Below, piece after piece: positions 7,655 through 13,946 of a stretch of DNA of 29,289 nucleotides. Both the position numbers and the translations under genes were made by a program. The notes beneath the pieces were generated by a model, which saw nothing but the letters and a program-made list of their open reading frames with translations, searched no databases and was not told the origin of the DNA. The stretch is from positions 1 through 29,289 of the forward strand of contig JAAZDH010000375.1 of assembly GCA_012512865.1 (NCBI GenBank), given 5' to 3'. How positions within the stretch are numbered: position 1 is the stretch's first letter; each line of letters opens with the position of its first letter. The stretch comes from Clostridiaceae bacterium. Its GTDB lineage: Bacteria > Bacillota > Clostridia > Acetivibrionales > DUMC01.

Positions 7655-8014
7655 ATGAGTGAATTATTTAAACTACCTGATGCATGGGAGATGATAGAAA
7701 GAATATCTGATGCATCGGCCATGGAAAAAGTGGAACTCTATGACATTTATTATAATATTTCAACTAAAATATTTGATTACAGGATGTCACAAGGCTGGCC
7801 GCAGAAAGAGCTTGCCAAAGTTTTAGGAGTGAGCCAAGCCATGGTTTCAAAACTTGAAAGCGGCGAATATAACTATACGGTTGAACAACTGTGGAAAATA
7901 TCTAAAAAGCTAGGATGGAAGCTTAATATTAGCTTTGAAGAAGATATGGATGAGAAGTATGAAGTATGCTATGAAAATGATAATATTGAGATTCTTGATT
8001 TGGCGGTGGGATGA
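7655..8014 (+). CDS. HigA-like antitoxin, XRE-family helix-turn-helix protein
   Basis: The 119-residue protein has a helix-turn-helix domain of the XRE/Cro class at about residues 38-92 (QKELAKVLGVSQAMVSKLESG, then TVEQLWKISKKLGWKL). It should bind DNA at the operon's inverted repeats and neutralise the upstream HigB-like toxin. After the fold there is a C-terminal tail of about 25 residues (EDMDEKYEVCYENDNIEILDLAVG) rich in acidic and hydrophobic residues. In toxin-antitoxin-chaperone systems such a tail is the chaperone addiction segment bound by the SecB-like partner, so this tail is the first candidate. The ATG has a strong GGAGGAGG site inside the toxin's 3' end. Its TGA overlaps the next gene's ATG by 4 bases. 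Confidence 0.88.
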   Translation: MSELFKLPDAWEMIERISDASAMEKVELYDIYYNISTKIFDYRMSQGWPQKELAKVLGVSQAMVSKLESGEYNYTVEQLWKISKKLGWKLNISFEEDMDEKYEVCYENDNIEILDLAVG

Positions 8015-8475
8015 TGATTAATGGAAAAGCTGTGAAGGCGGATTTTCAATTTATTGGGAATAGAGTAAGAGATCTTGAAATTCATACAAAAATGATAGAT
8101 ACAATAGGGAAAAAAGTCTCCACATCATTTGAATTTGATTATAATATAATTGAACTATGTGAAGAAAAAGGACACTTATTTGGTGTTATTGAATTTTTGG
8201 TAAAAGGAAAAGCAAAAGCGGGGAAATCTTTACTATTTAGTATTAGCTTGGCAATGGAAGGTGCTTTTGTCGGAAACCCCGAGTTGCTATCAATTGATAA
8301 GTTTAAAGATATGCTTGAACTTAACGGTGTTATTACATTATCTCAAATATCAAGATCTTTCTTGATAAGCGTCACCAGCCAATCGGGCATTAATCCTCCT
8401 GTAAGATTACCTATGATCAATGTTTTTGCCTTAAGGGAACAAAAGAGAAACCTATTACAAAAAAAAGACTTATAG
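8011..8475 (+). CDS. SecB-like chaperone of a toxin-antitoxin-chaperone system
   Basis: This 154-residue protein has the length and motif order of SecB: an N-terminal strand region (FQFIGNRVRDLEIHTKM), a central strand pair with FLVKGKAKA, and at residues 104-140 the SecB-like segment LNGVITLSQISRSFLISVTS followed by INPPVRLPMINVFAL, matching SecB's R-x-x-I-x-x-x-T-x-x-x-G-x-P-P-x-x-L-P-x-I-N-F. SecB forms tetramers that hold unfolded clients. Its start overlaps the antitoxin stop (ATGA), a sign of translational coupling. The order toxin-antitoxin-SecB is that of the M. tuberculosis Rv1955-Rv1957 locus, where the chaperone protects the antitoxin. Classical SecB is generally missing from Gram-positive bacteria, so a TAC role is far more likely than general export. 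The assignment rests on motifs only. Confidence 0.82.
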   Translation: MMINGKAVKADFQFIGNRVRDLEIHTKMIDTIGKKVSTSFEFDYNIIELCEEKGHLFGVIEFLVKGKAKAGKSLLFSISLAMEGAFVGNPELLSIDKFKDMLELNGVITLSQISRSFLISVTSQSGINPPVRLPMINVFALREQKRNLLQKKDL

Positions 8476-8552
8476 ATTCTCAGAGGAAGTTTACCATAAT
8501 CAATAGCTGATTCAATTATTTACTATTTTTACAAAATGAAAATGCAATTTTT

Positions 8553-8720
8553 TTAATAAAAGATAATTTGAATGCGGCCGGCCGCACTAAGCATCTTGAG
8601 TTCTCCGCCAATTTTTACTATATTCTCGTGAATAGCTCCTCTATATCTTATCCTCTTGTCATTCCCATACATCCTTATTGAAGGAATAGAACTTGAAAAT
8701 TGTCTACTGCTTTTATCCAT
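8553..8720 (-). pseudogene. Glycosyltransferase family 2-like remnant
   Basis: A 55-codon minus-strand frame contains IRMYGNDKRIRYRGAIHENI, which resembles the R-x-Y/F-x-N-x-x-x-x-x-Y-x-G-x-I/V-H-E segment of bacterial family 2 glycosyltransferases that often carry TPR repeats. Nothing else of such an enzyme (usually over 300 residues) is present, no ribosome binding site precedes the ATG, and the frame runs out across a GC-rich palindrome. Such enzymes often lie next to flagellin genes and modify flagellin, so this may be a leftover of a flagellin glycosylation gene. The similarity is from motif memory only. Confidence 0.5.
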
Positions 8721-8743
8721 TAACTAAACTAAAACTTATAATT

Positions 8744-8770
8744 AAAAAGGGAGCAATTTTACTTGCTCCC
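8744..8770 (-). terminator. Intrinsic terminator of hag
   Basis: On the minus strand GGGAGCAA-GTAAAA-TTGCTCCC forms a perfect 8-bp stem followed by TTTTTAATT. It begins about 35 bases beyond the flagellin stop codon. Confidence 0.92.
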
Positions 8771-8804
8771 TGCTTTTGCTGTAATAGCCGCACTGCAATA
8801 ATGA

Positions 8805-9617
8805 CTATCTCAACAACTGTAATACTGTCTGAGGGGCCTGGTTCGCTTGCGCCAGCATCGCCGTTGCTGCCTGTTGCAAGATGGTCTGCCTTGTAAATTC
8901 CATCATTTCTTTTGCCATGTCTACATCCCTGATCCTGGATTCAGCTGCCTGCAGGTTCTCTGCTGCATTGTCAAGGTTCTTGATAGTATGTTCAAGACGG
9001 TTTTGTATTGCACCTAATGACGAGCGTTCGGAAGAAAGTGATTTAATGGCACCATCTATGGTGGCTATAGCAGCGTCTGCTCCGGCTTGATCGGAAATAT
9101 CTACACCCTCTACGCCCAGGCCGGTAGCGCTCATATTATTAATTGCAATTGTCATTGATTGTTCATTATTTGCTCCTATGTGAATAACCTTGCTGGTAAA
9201 AGTTCCGTCCAGCAAATTTTGCGTATTAAATTCCGTATCACTAGCAATCCTATTCAGTTCGCTTATCAACTCCCCAACTTCTTTCTGGATCTCTGTCCTA
9301 TCGTCATCCGTGTTAGTATCGTTGGCCGCTTGGACTGCCAGTTCCCTCATCCTCTGGAGAATTGCATGCGATTCATTTAGCGCTCCTTCTGCCGTCTGGA
9401 TAAGTGATATACCGTCTTGAGCATTCCTTGAAGCTTGTATCAACCCCCTGATCTGCGCTCTCATCTTCTCCGAAATTGCAAGACCTGCAGCATCGTCGCC
9501 TGCCCGGTTGATCCTGTAACCGGAGCTCAGCTTTTCCATTGATTTTGCAGTAGAATTGTTTGTGATTGTCAGCTGGCGGTAAGTATTCATCGCCATTATG
9601 TTGTTGTTGATCCTCAT
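8805..9617 (-). CDS. hag: Flagellin
   Basis: This is the filament subunit. The 270-residue protein has the conserved D0/D1 N-terminus (MRINNNIMAMNTYRQL, then SGYRINRAGDDAAGLAISEKMRAQIRGL and QDGISLIQTAEGALNE) and C-terminus (RSSLGAIQNRLEHTIKNL, then ESRIRDVDMAKEM, ending QTVLQLLR). The central variable region is nearly absent, so this is a short flagellin without D2/D3 domains. An open frame extends 29 codons upstream, but ATG 9617 has AAGGAGG at the right distance and the family start MRI. A sigma-D promoter lies at 9724-9750 and a terminator follows, so it forms its own transcript. Its leader carries likely CsrA sites; csrA and fliW lie directly upstream. Confidence 0.98.
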   Translation of the reverse strand: MRINNNIMAMNTYRQLTITNNSTAKSMEKLSSGYRINRAGDDAAGLAISEKMRAQIRGLIQASRNAQDGISLIQTAEGALNESHAILQRMRELAVQAANDTNTDDDRTEIQKEVGELISELNRIASDTEFNTQNLLDGTFTSKVIHIGANNEQSMTIAINNMSATGLGVEGVDISDQAGADAAIATIDGAIKSLSSERSSLGAIQNRLEHTIKNLDNAAENLQAAESRIRDVDMAKEMMEFTRQTILQQAATAMLAQANQAPQTVLQLLR

Positions 9618-9623
9618 AAAAAT

Positions 9624-9662
9624 ACCTCCTTGTTTTTTTCTCCGGACCTCCATGCCCGGGAT
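9624..9662 (-). promoter_or_regulatory. Candidate CsrA-binding sites in the hag leader
   Basis: In the last 50 bases of the hag leader there are three GGA motifs in suitable context: AUGGAGG, CCGGAGA and AAGGAGG, the last being the ribosome binding site. The first sits in the 10-base loop of a CCGG/CCGG hairpin (9642-9659), the preferred CsrA context. In B. subtilis CsrA binds two such sites in the hag leader and blocks translation until FliW sequesters it. Conservation of that circuit here is inference from sequence and gene order. Confidence 0.6.
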
Positions 9663-9676
9663 TTTTTTATTTGCAT

Positions 9677-9699
9677 TTTTCACTCGGCCGCAGTGAAAA
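9677..9699 (-). promoter_or_regulatory. Leader hairpin of hag
   Basis: TTTTCACT-GCGGCCG-AGTGAAAA forms an 8-bp stem in the flagellin leader between the promoter and the CsrA-type sites. It may stabilise the abundant hag transcript at its 5' end. No U-tract follows, so it is not a terminator. Confidence 0.5.
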
Positions 9700-9723
9700 T
9701 ACAAATCGCAACCTCTATATACA

Positions 9724-9750
9724 ATATCGTTTTTTTTTGCCTGGACTTTA
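9724..9750 (-). promoter_or_regulatory. Sigma-D (sigma-28) promoter of hag
   Basis: Minus strand reads TAAA, 15 bases including an A9 run that extends into the -10 element, then AACGATAT. Against TAAA-N15-GCCGATAT this is 10 of 12 with exact spacing. It lies about 107 bases before the flagellin ATG, which gives a leader near 100 bases. Confidence 0.75.
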
Positions 9751-9845
9751 TAGAAGAATAAATCTTCCTTCGGATTTGTTCACTATTTTGCCTGTTTAAC
9801 ACTAATTTGGACAGCTTGGCTTATTTAAAAAAGCTGTTTCCGAAT

Positions 9846-10097
9846 TTAATAGCCGTCATCCTCAATTTCAACAAATAAAGCTCTCCTTATGACATCCGGT
9901 TGGAAAGCTTCGCTGGATTCGGCTGCCTTCCTGTTCTCCTCCTGGATTTCAAGGTAAATTTCTTTTCGATGAACGGGAACATTTTTTGGAGCCCTTACCC
10001 CTAAACGGACCTGGTCCCCTTGTATGTCCAGCACTGTAATTTCAATACCGTCACCTATTACTATAGACTGGTCTTTTTTCCTCGTTAAGACTAGCAT
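9846..10097 (-). CDS. csrA: Carbon storage regulator CsrA
   Basis: CsrA is a small dimeric RNA-binding protein that binds GGA motifs and, in flagellated Gram-positive bacteria, represses flagellin translation. The 83-residue protein shows the canonical MLVLTRKKDQSIVIGDGIEITVLDIQGDQVRLGVRAPKNVPVHRKEIYLEIQ fold, followed by a longer acidic tail than usual (families are often 60-75 residues). Its ATG lies inside the 3' end of fliW; the overlap is 47 bases, so the two are translationally linked. It sits just upstream of hag, its probable target. Confidence 0.98.
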   Translation of the reverse strand: MLVLTRKKDQSIVIGDGIEITVLDIQGDQVRLGVRAPKNVPVHRKEIYLEIQEENRKAAESSEAFQPDVIRRALFVEIEDDGY

Positions 10098-10560
10098 TTG
10101 CCCTTACCTCCTGTATGGCAGCTTCATCCATGATATAATGCCTTATGCTGTACTTGTTTGTATCGAGTATGACCTGCATGCCTTTATTGTTTTTTATGTT
10201 TATTACAAGGGGAGCCTTCAGGTTTATGCTTGTTTTTCTAATATCCCCGGGCACAACAGTGATGGCGTATAATACCATGTCAGACTCCTTCTCTATTTCC
10301 AGGGGCTCTATTACATCCTCGTCCAACTCCACCTCGTATTCCGGTACAAATACAAACGGGTCTGCTATTGCAAAAGCCAGCATCGGGTTGTCTACGCATT
10401 GAAGCCACCTGAAAACAGGTTCACCGGCTTCTCCTGGAGCACATGTATCCAGTATAACAAATTTTTTTTCATCTTCAAAGCCGGGCAGTCCTTCCTCGAA
10501 TGTAATTATATCTTCCTCCCGGACAACAATTTCTCCAAAATGCCTTGTATTCAATATCAT
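10051..10560 (-). CDS. fliW: Flagellar assembly factor FliW
   Basis: FliW binds flagellin and also binds CsrA. When free flagellin is scarce FliW is released, captures CsrA and thereby relieves repression of hag. The 169-residue protein has typical FliW features: GEIVVREEDIITFEEGLPGFEDEKKFVIL at residues about 9-37, WLQCVDNPMLAFAIADPF, then VPGDIRKTSINLKAPLVIN. It is longer than the usual 140-155 residues, and the extra C-terminus is the part that overlaps csrA by 47 bases in another frame. The ATG follows a GGGGGAATCTGG site. About 225 AT-rich bases separate it from the DUF6470 gene. Confidence 0.96.
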   Translation of the reverse strand: MILNTRHFGEIVVREEDIITFEEGLPGFEDEKKFVILDTCAPGEAGEPVFRWLQCVDNPMLAFAIADPFVFVPEYEVELDEDVIEPLEIEKESDMVLYAITVVPGDIRKTSINLKAPLVINIKNNKGMQVILDTNKYSIRHYIMDEAAIQEVRANASLNEEKRPVYSNR

Positions 10561-10785
10561 CCAGATTCCCCCATTATCCCGTTATTATATTGTTATTATT
10601 ATATTTTTATTGCGTTATTGCTGTATTGGATTATTTTTGTATTGGATTTATTATTGTCATATTTTACGTGTGTTTATTTTTTCATCATTTTTCTCGCTTC
10701 TATCCCTCATCTATCTCTGCTTACTACTAATTACTATATTATTTATTAAAACTACAATTCATGCAATTCGCACAATTCATACAAT
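10561..10785. other. AT-rich intergenic region with 9-bp repeats
   Basis: No gene is supported between fliW and the DUF6470 gene. Bases 10751-10795 hold about four units of a 9-bp repeat (TGAATTGTA on the minus strand) that begins at the stop codon of the gene above. The rest is T-rich on the plus strand. Confidence 0.65.
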
Positions 10786-11211
10786 TCATACAAACCTGTC
10801 CACTTTTACTTCAACCAGTGTTCCCGATGAACCTGGTTTCCCGTCCGACCTGTATACCCTGGTGATGTATTTTACATCAATCCTGGGTCTTTCCCTTGGC
10901 AGTGAATAAATAACAAATTCTTTTTCCGCAAAGCAATCCCTTTCAACTATATCAACTATTAGATTTCCCCCCAGTTCAATGGCTGCAAGCCTGTCCCCGT
11001 CTGCAGCCGTCCTGCCTATGTATTTAAGTACATGCTGGTAAGTAATTTCAGCACATTCCCTTGTCATCTCCAGGTTACTCTTCCGGCCTATACTTGAAAA
11101 TGCAGCGTTCTGGTCAATTTCAAGCACCGCCTTCCTGCATTTGTATGTCACATTCCTGACTATTCCAAGTGAATTAGCGTTCGCAACAGAAACCGCTGAA
11201 ATAATTGCCAA
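10786..11211 (-). CDS. DUF6470 family protein (YviE-like), flagellar locus
   Basis: A 141-residue protein of unknown biochemical role in the slot of B. subtilis yviE between flgL and fliW. Recognisable family features are LEIDQNAAFSSIGRKSNLEMTRECA, then DGDRLAAIELGGNLIVDIV and PRERPRIDVKYI. It is shorter than YviE (near 190 residues); the N-terminal repeats typical of that family are reduced to the first 35 residues. No signal peptide is evident. The ATG follows GAGGAGGCTTTG. Being embedded in the flagellar operon suggests a role in filament or hook-filament junction assembly or its control, but that is guilt by association. Confidence 0.75.
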   Translation of the reverse strand: MAIISAVSVANANSLGIVRNVTYKCRKAVLEIDQNAAFSSIGRKSNLEMTRECAEITYQHVLKYIGRTAADGDRLAAIELGGNLIVDIVERDCFAEKEFVIYSLPRERPRIDVKYITRVYRSDGKPGSSGTLVEVKVDRFV

Positions 11212-11326
11212 ATCAAAGCCTCCTCATTGCTCCAAAGCTTCAAAGCTTACAATACCCTACAATGCCCTGAAAAAACAGCTTCTTCTCCCTGGGAAATCAC
11301 TTTATCCCGCCGGGAAATCAACCTCC

Positions 11327-12238
11327 TCATCTTAAGAAATCCATGAGGGTTGGCATAATTATTCTTGCTCCGCTTGCCAGGGAAGCCCTGTAGACGTTTT
11401 CCTCGTTTTTCAGGTTTATTATGACCTCGGCTTCATCTATATCCTCGTTCAAGCTCATCAGCTTGGTAAAGTTTATTATGTCGTTTTCCAACCGGTTTAA
11501 CGTGAGCTCGAGCCTGTTCATCCTTGCCCCGATGTCAGCCCTTACCCTCAGGACATTGTTAAATGTATTATCCACTTCCGCTATTATACTTGCCACCTTT
11601 GTTCCATCCCCGGAATCCAGGGCAGCAATATAATCGTCAAAAACCTTGATTAATGCCGGGGTTTCCCCTTCCACGGCGTCTTTCTCATTACTAAAAAGGT
11701 CTCCCCCGGTGACATTTACTTTTATGCTATCACCTATGCCTATTTCAAAATTCAGTTGTTCAACCGTATCTGAAACATCAATATTGTAAGTTCCGTCTTC
11801 CCTGAGTAGGGGCTTGTTCGTGCTGAAGCCGGAAAATATGTACCTTCCTGCATAAGCCGTATTTGCAAGATGTATCACCTGTTCCCTCAGTTGTATTATT
11901 TCTTCTTTTATTTTCTGCAAGTCATCAGGGTTTTTCGTGCCGTTGCTTGCATCAACCGCCAATTCCCTTGCCCTTTGCAGCACATCGCCAAGATTCGCAA
12001 TAGTGTCCTCCGTTATTTCCATCCAGGAGCGGGCATCATCCGTATTTCTCTTGTATTGCAATACTTCAGCCACATCAGTCCTTAGTTTAATCGCCCTTGC
12101 AGCCGCTACCGGGTCATCCGAGGGAACGGAGATTTTTTTCCCGGTGGCAAGCTGGTACTGGTACTTCTCCATTCTCTTTAAGTTCTTCCCTATGTATGTC
12201 ACCATGTTATTTATGAGCATATTGTTGGTAACTCTCAC
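11327..12238 (-). CDS. flgL: Flagellar hook-associated protein FlgL (HAP3)
   Basis: FlgL forms, with FlgK, the junction between hook and filament. The 303-residue length is typical. The N-terminus MRVTNNMLINNMVTYIGKNLKRMEKYQYQLATGKKISVPSDDPVAAARAIKLR is the flagellin-like D0/D1 part of HAP3, followed by ILQ-type helices (EQVIHLANTAYAGRYIFSGF) and the C-terminal coiled part ending PTLMDFLR. The start codon is GTG at 12238 behind GGGGTGATAAC. It follows flgK with a 38-base gap and precedes the DUF6470 gene, all on one probable transcript. It uses the same export route as FlgK, with FlgN as the likely chaperone. Confidence 0.97.
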   Translation of the reverse strand: MRVTNNMLINNMVTYIGKNLKRMEKYQYQLATGKKISVPSDDPVAAARAIKLRTDVAEVLQYKRNTDDARSWMEITEDTIANLGDVLQRARELAVDASNGTKNPDDLQKIKEEIIQLREQVIHLANTAYAGRYIFSGFSTNKPLLREDGTYNIDVSDTVEQLNFEIGIGDSIKVNVTGGDLFSNEKDAVEGETPALIKVFDDYIAALDSGDGTKVASIIAEVDNTFNNVLRVRADIGARMNRLELTLNRLENDIINFTKLMSLNEDIDEAEVIINLKNEENVYRASLASGARIIMPTLMDFLR

Positions 12239-12276
12239 CTGTTATCACCCCTTCATGCCAAATCGCTTTTTTCGGT

Positions 12277-13923
12277 TCACCCCACACCAAGCCTGTTTAT
12301 CAAGGTATCATAAACCTCCCCCATCGTTACGATCATCCTTGCAGCTGCATTGTATGCATGCTGGTATCTCACCATGTCGGCCATCTCCTCGTCCAGGGAA
12401 ACACCGGAATCAGAAAGCCTCCGGTTTTCCACCTGCCTTATAATGTTCATCCTGTTATCAGAATGCCTTGCCGCCTGCTGTGAATCTATCCCAAGCGTTG
12501 CTATCAGCGACTTCATGAAATCCTCGGCAGTACCCTCGGTAAATATACGGGTATCATGCCTCATTTTTACAAGCTCCGACACCACCACGGCATTTCCTGC
12601 TTCACCTTCCCTGTCGGAAGCAGCAATGCGAGTATAATCCTCCAGGACGTCGCTGCTCACGGTGAAATTCTTTGCAGTTAAATATTTATACCTTTCCACG
12701 ATACCGGCAGGATCCGTCGCACCACCTATAAAAGAACTGCTGTCCATCGGTTTCCCATCGCCACCTGTCATGGTGAAAAACCTAATCCCCGTAGCAGCTG
12801 TAAGAGGGCCATCTCCATCAGGGTCAAGGCTATACCCGCCGGCGTGCCCCATCCCATCCTCGCCAGGGTCAATCGCACCATCACCATTTATGTCAATATA
12901 GCCCTCGTTAAATGCCATTGCAAAAGTCCTTACAAACTCGTTCATCTGCCTTATGTAATAAGGTATGCCCTTAAAAGAAGGGCTTTTCCTGGTACCGTCG
13001 ACTCCTATCATGCCGTTGTTTCCATCCCTTATGTCAATAAGGCCTTTTAACTCGCCGCTTCTCGGCTCAAATTTATTCCCGTCTTCCCAGCTTATTTCAT
13101 ATAAACCCGGTATGTCTTCCTCGTTTAATCTCATGCTTTCATCCCTGCGGGTCAGCTTTAACTTGGATACGTTAAAGTGGTTAACAAGGGTCTTGCCGTT
13201 AATGGTAACCACGAAATGCTTGTCGGGCCTTCCATCAGGCATTACGCCGACGGTCACCTCGTATGCTTCAATGTTTACAATCTTGGATAACTCGTCCAAC
13301 AGCAGGGTCCTCCTGTCCCTTAAATCATTTGCCATGCTTCCGTCCAGTTCTGCCATGTATATCTGCTTGTTCAGGCCCTGTATTTGCTCCGCGATGGAAT
13401 TTACCTGCCCAACCTTTATCCTGATCCTCTGGTCAACATCGGCCTGCATTTTTTCAAAATGTATTGCAATGCTGTTAAAATACTTTGCCAGGGTAACCCC
13501 GTTTTGCTGTACAAGGGCCCTGACCTGCGCGCTTGAAGGGTCTTTCATCAACTCCTGGAGCCCATTGAAGAATTCATTCATGATCATCGTAAAACCACCC
13601 TGGGAGGGTTCATTAAAAGTTACCTCCATGTCCCTCAGCAGTTCCATTTTTACCGACCACTCACCGTATGCCTTGTTTTCGCTCCAGTATTTATAGTCCA
13701 GGTACTCGTCCCTTATCCTGTTAATCGATACAATCTCCGAGCCGGCACCCATCATGCCGATGCCCGGCAAGAGATAAGGAGATGCCGCCACCTGCACGGC
13801 TTTTTGCCTGGAATACCCCGGTGTATTTACATTATTTATATTGTGGTTGATTATATCGAGATGTTTTTGCGCGGTAAAAAGCCCTTTTACCGCAGTATTA
13901 AATCCAAAAAACGATCCGCTCAC
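12277..13923 (-). CDS. flgK: Flagellar hook-associated protein FlgK (HAP1), downstream copy
   Basis: FlgK is the first junction protein on the hook. The N-terminus (SGSFFGFNTAVKGLFTAQKHLDIINHNINNVNTPGYSRQ) is the flagellar rod/hook motif shared by FlgK and FlgE. The C-terminus has SGVSLDEEMADMVRYQHAYNAAARM and ends TLINRLGVG. The frame is open from GTG 13932, but GTG 13923 is better spaced behind AAGGCGGG, giving 548 residues. Near residues 342-354 the variable domain carries DINGDGAIDPGED, a perfect EF-hand-type calcium loop, and DPDGDG follows about 20 residues later. This is the complete copy of two tandem flgK genes, 24 bases downstream of the other. Confidence 0.96.
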   Translation of the reverse strand: MSGSFFGFNTAVKGLFTAQKHLDIINHNINNVNTPGYSRQKAVQVAASPYLLPGIGMMGAGSEIVSINRIRDEYLDYKYWSENKAYGEWSVKMELLRDMEVTFNEPSQGGFTMIMNEFFNGLQELMKDPSSAQVRALVQQNGVTLAKYFNSIAIHFEKMQADVDQRIRIKVGQVNSIAEQIQGLNKQIYMAELDGSMANDLRDRRTLLLDELSKIVNIEAYEVTVGVMPDGRPDKHFVVTINGKTLVNHFNVSKLKLTRRDESMRLNEEDIPGLYEISWEDGNKFEPRSGELKGLIDIRDGNNGMIGVDGTRKSPSFKGIPYYIRQMNEFVRTFAMAFNEGYIDINGDGAIDPGEDGMGHAGGYSLDPDGDGPLTAATGIRFFTMTGGDGKPMDSSSFIGGATDPAGIVERYKYLTAKNFTVSSDVLEDYTRIAASDREGEAGNAVVVSELVKMRHDTRIFTEGTAEDFMKSLIATLGIDSQQAARHSDNRMNIIRQVENRRLSDSGVSLDEEMADMVRYQHAYNAAARMIVTMGEVYDTLINRLGVG

Positions 13924-13946
13924 ATACAGCACCCGCCTTCAGCCGC

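Larger units (their letters stand above)
8476..8804. other. Intergenic region with gene remnant and hag terminator
   Basis: Between the SecB-like gene and the flagellin stop codon there is no intact gene. It contains a 12-bp perfect palindrome GCGGCCGGCCGC at 8574-8585, which stands out in AT-rich DNA, a minus-strand glycosyltransferase-like remnant (8553-8720), and the flagellin terminator (8744-8770). Confidence 0.7.

Noticed and set aside
8618..9704. Flagellin starting at the upstream codon 9704
   Set aside because: The 29 extra codons cover the leader hairpin and CsrA-type sites; ATG 9617 has a perfect ribosome binding site and the family N-terminus.
9811..9840. Hairpin ACAGCTT/AAGCTGT after csrA as a terminator
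   Set aside because: No T-tract follows the stem on the minus strand, so it is not supported as an intrinsic terminator.
12965..13696. Plus-strand 243-codon frame opposite flgK
   Set aside because: Antisense shadow of a gene with unmistakable FlgK termini.
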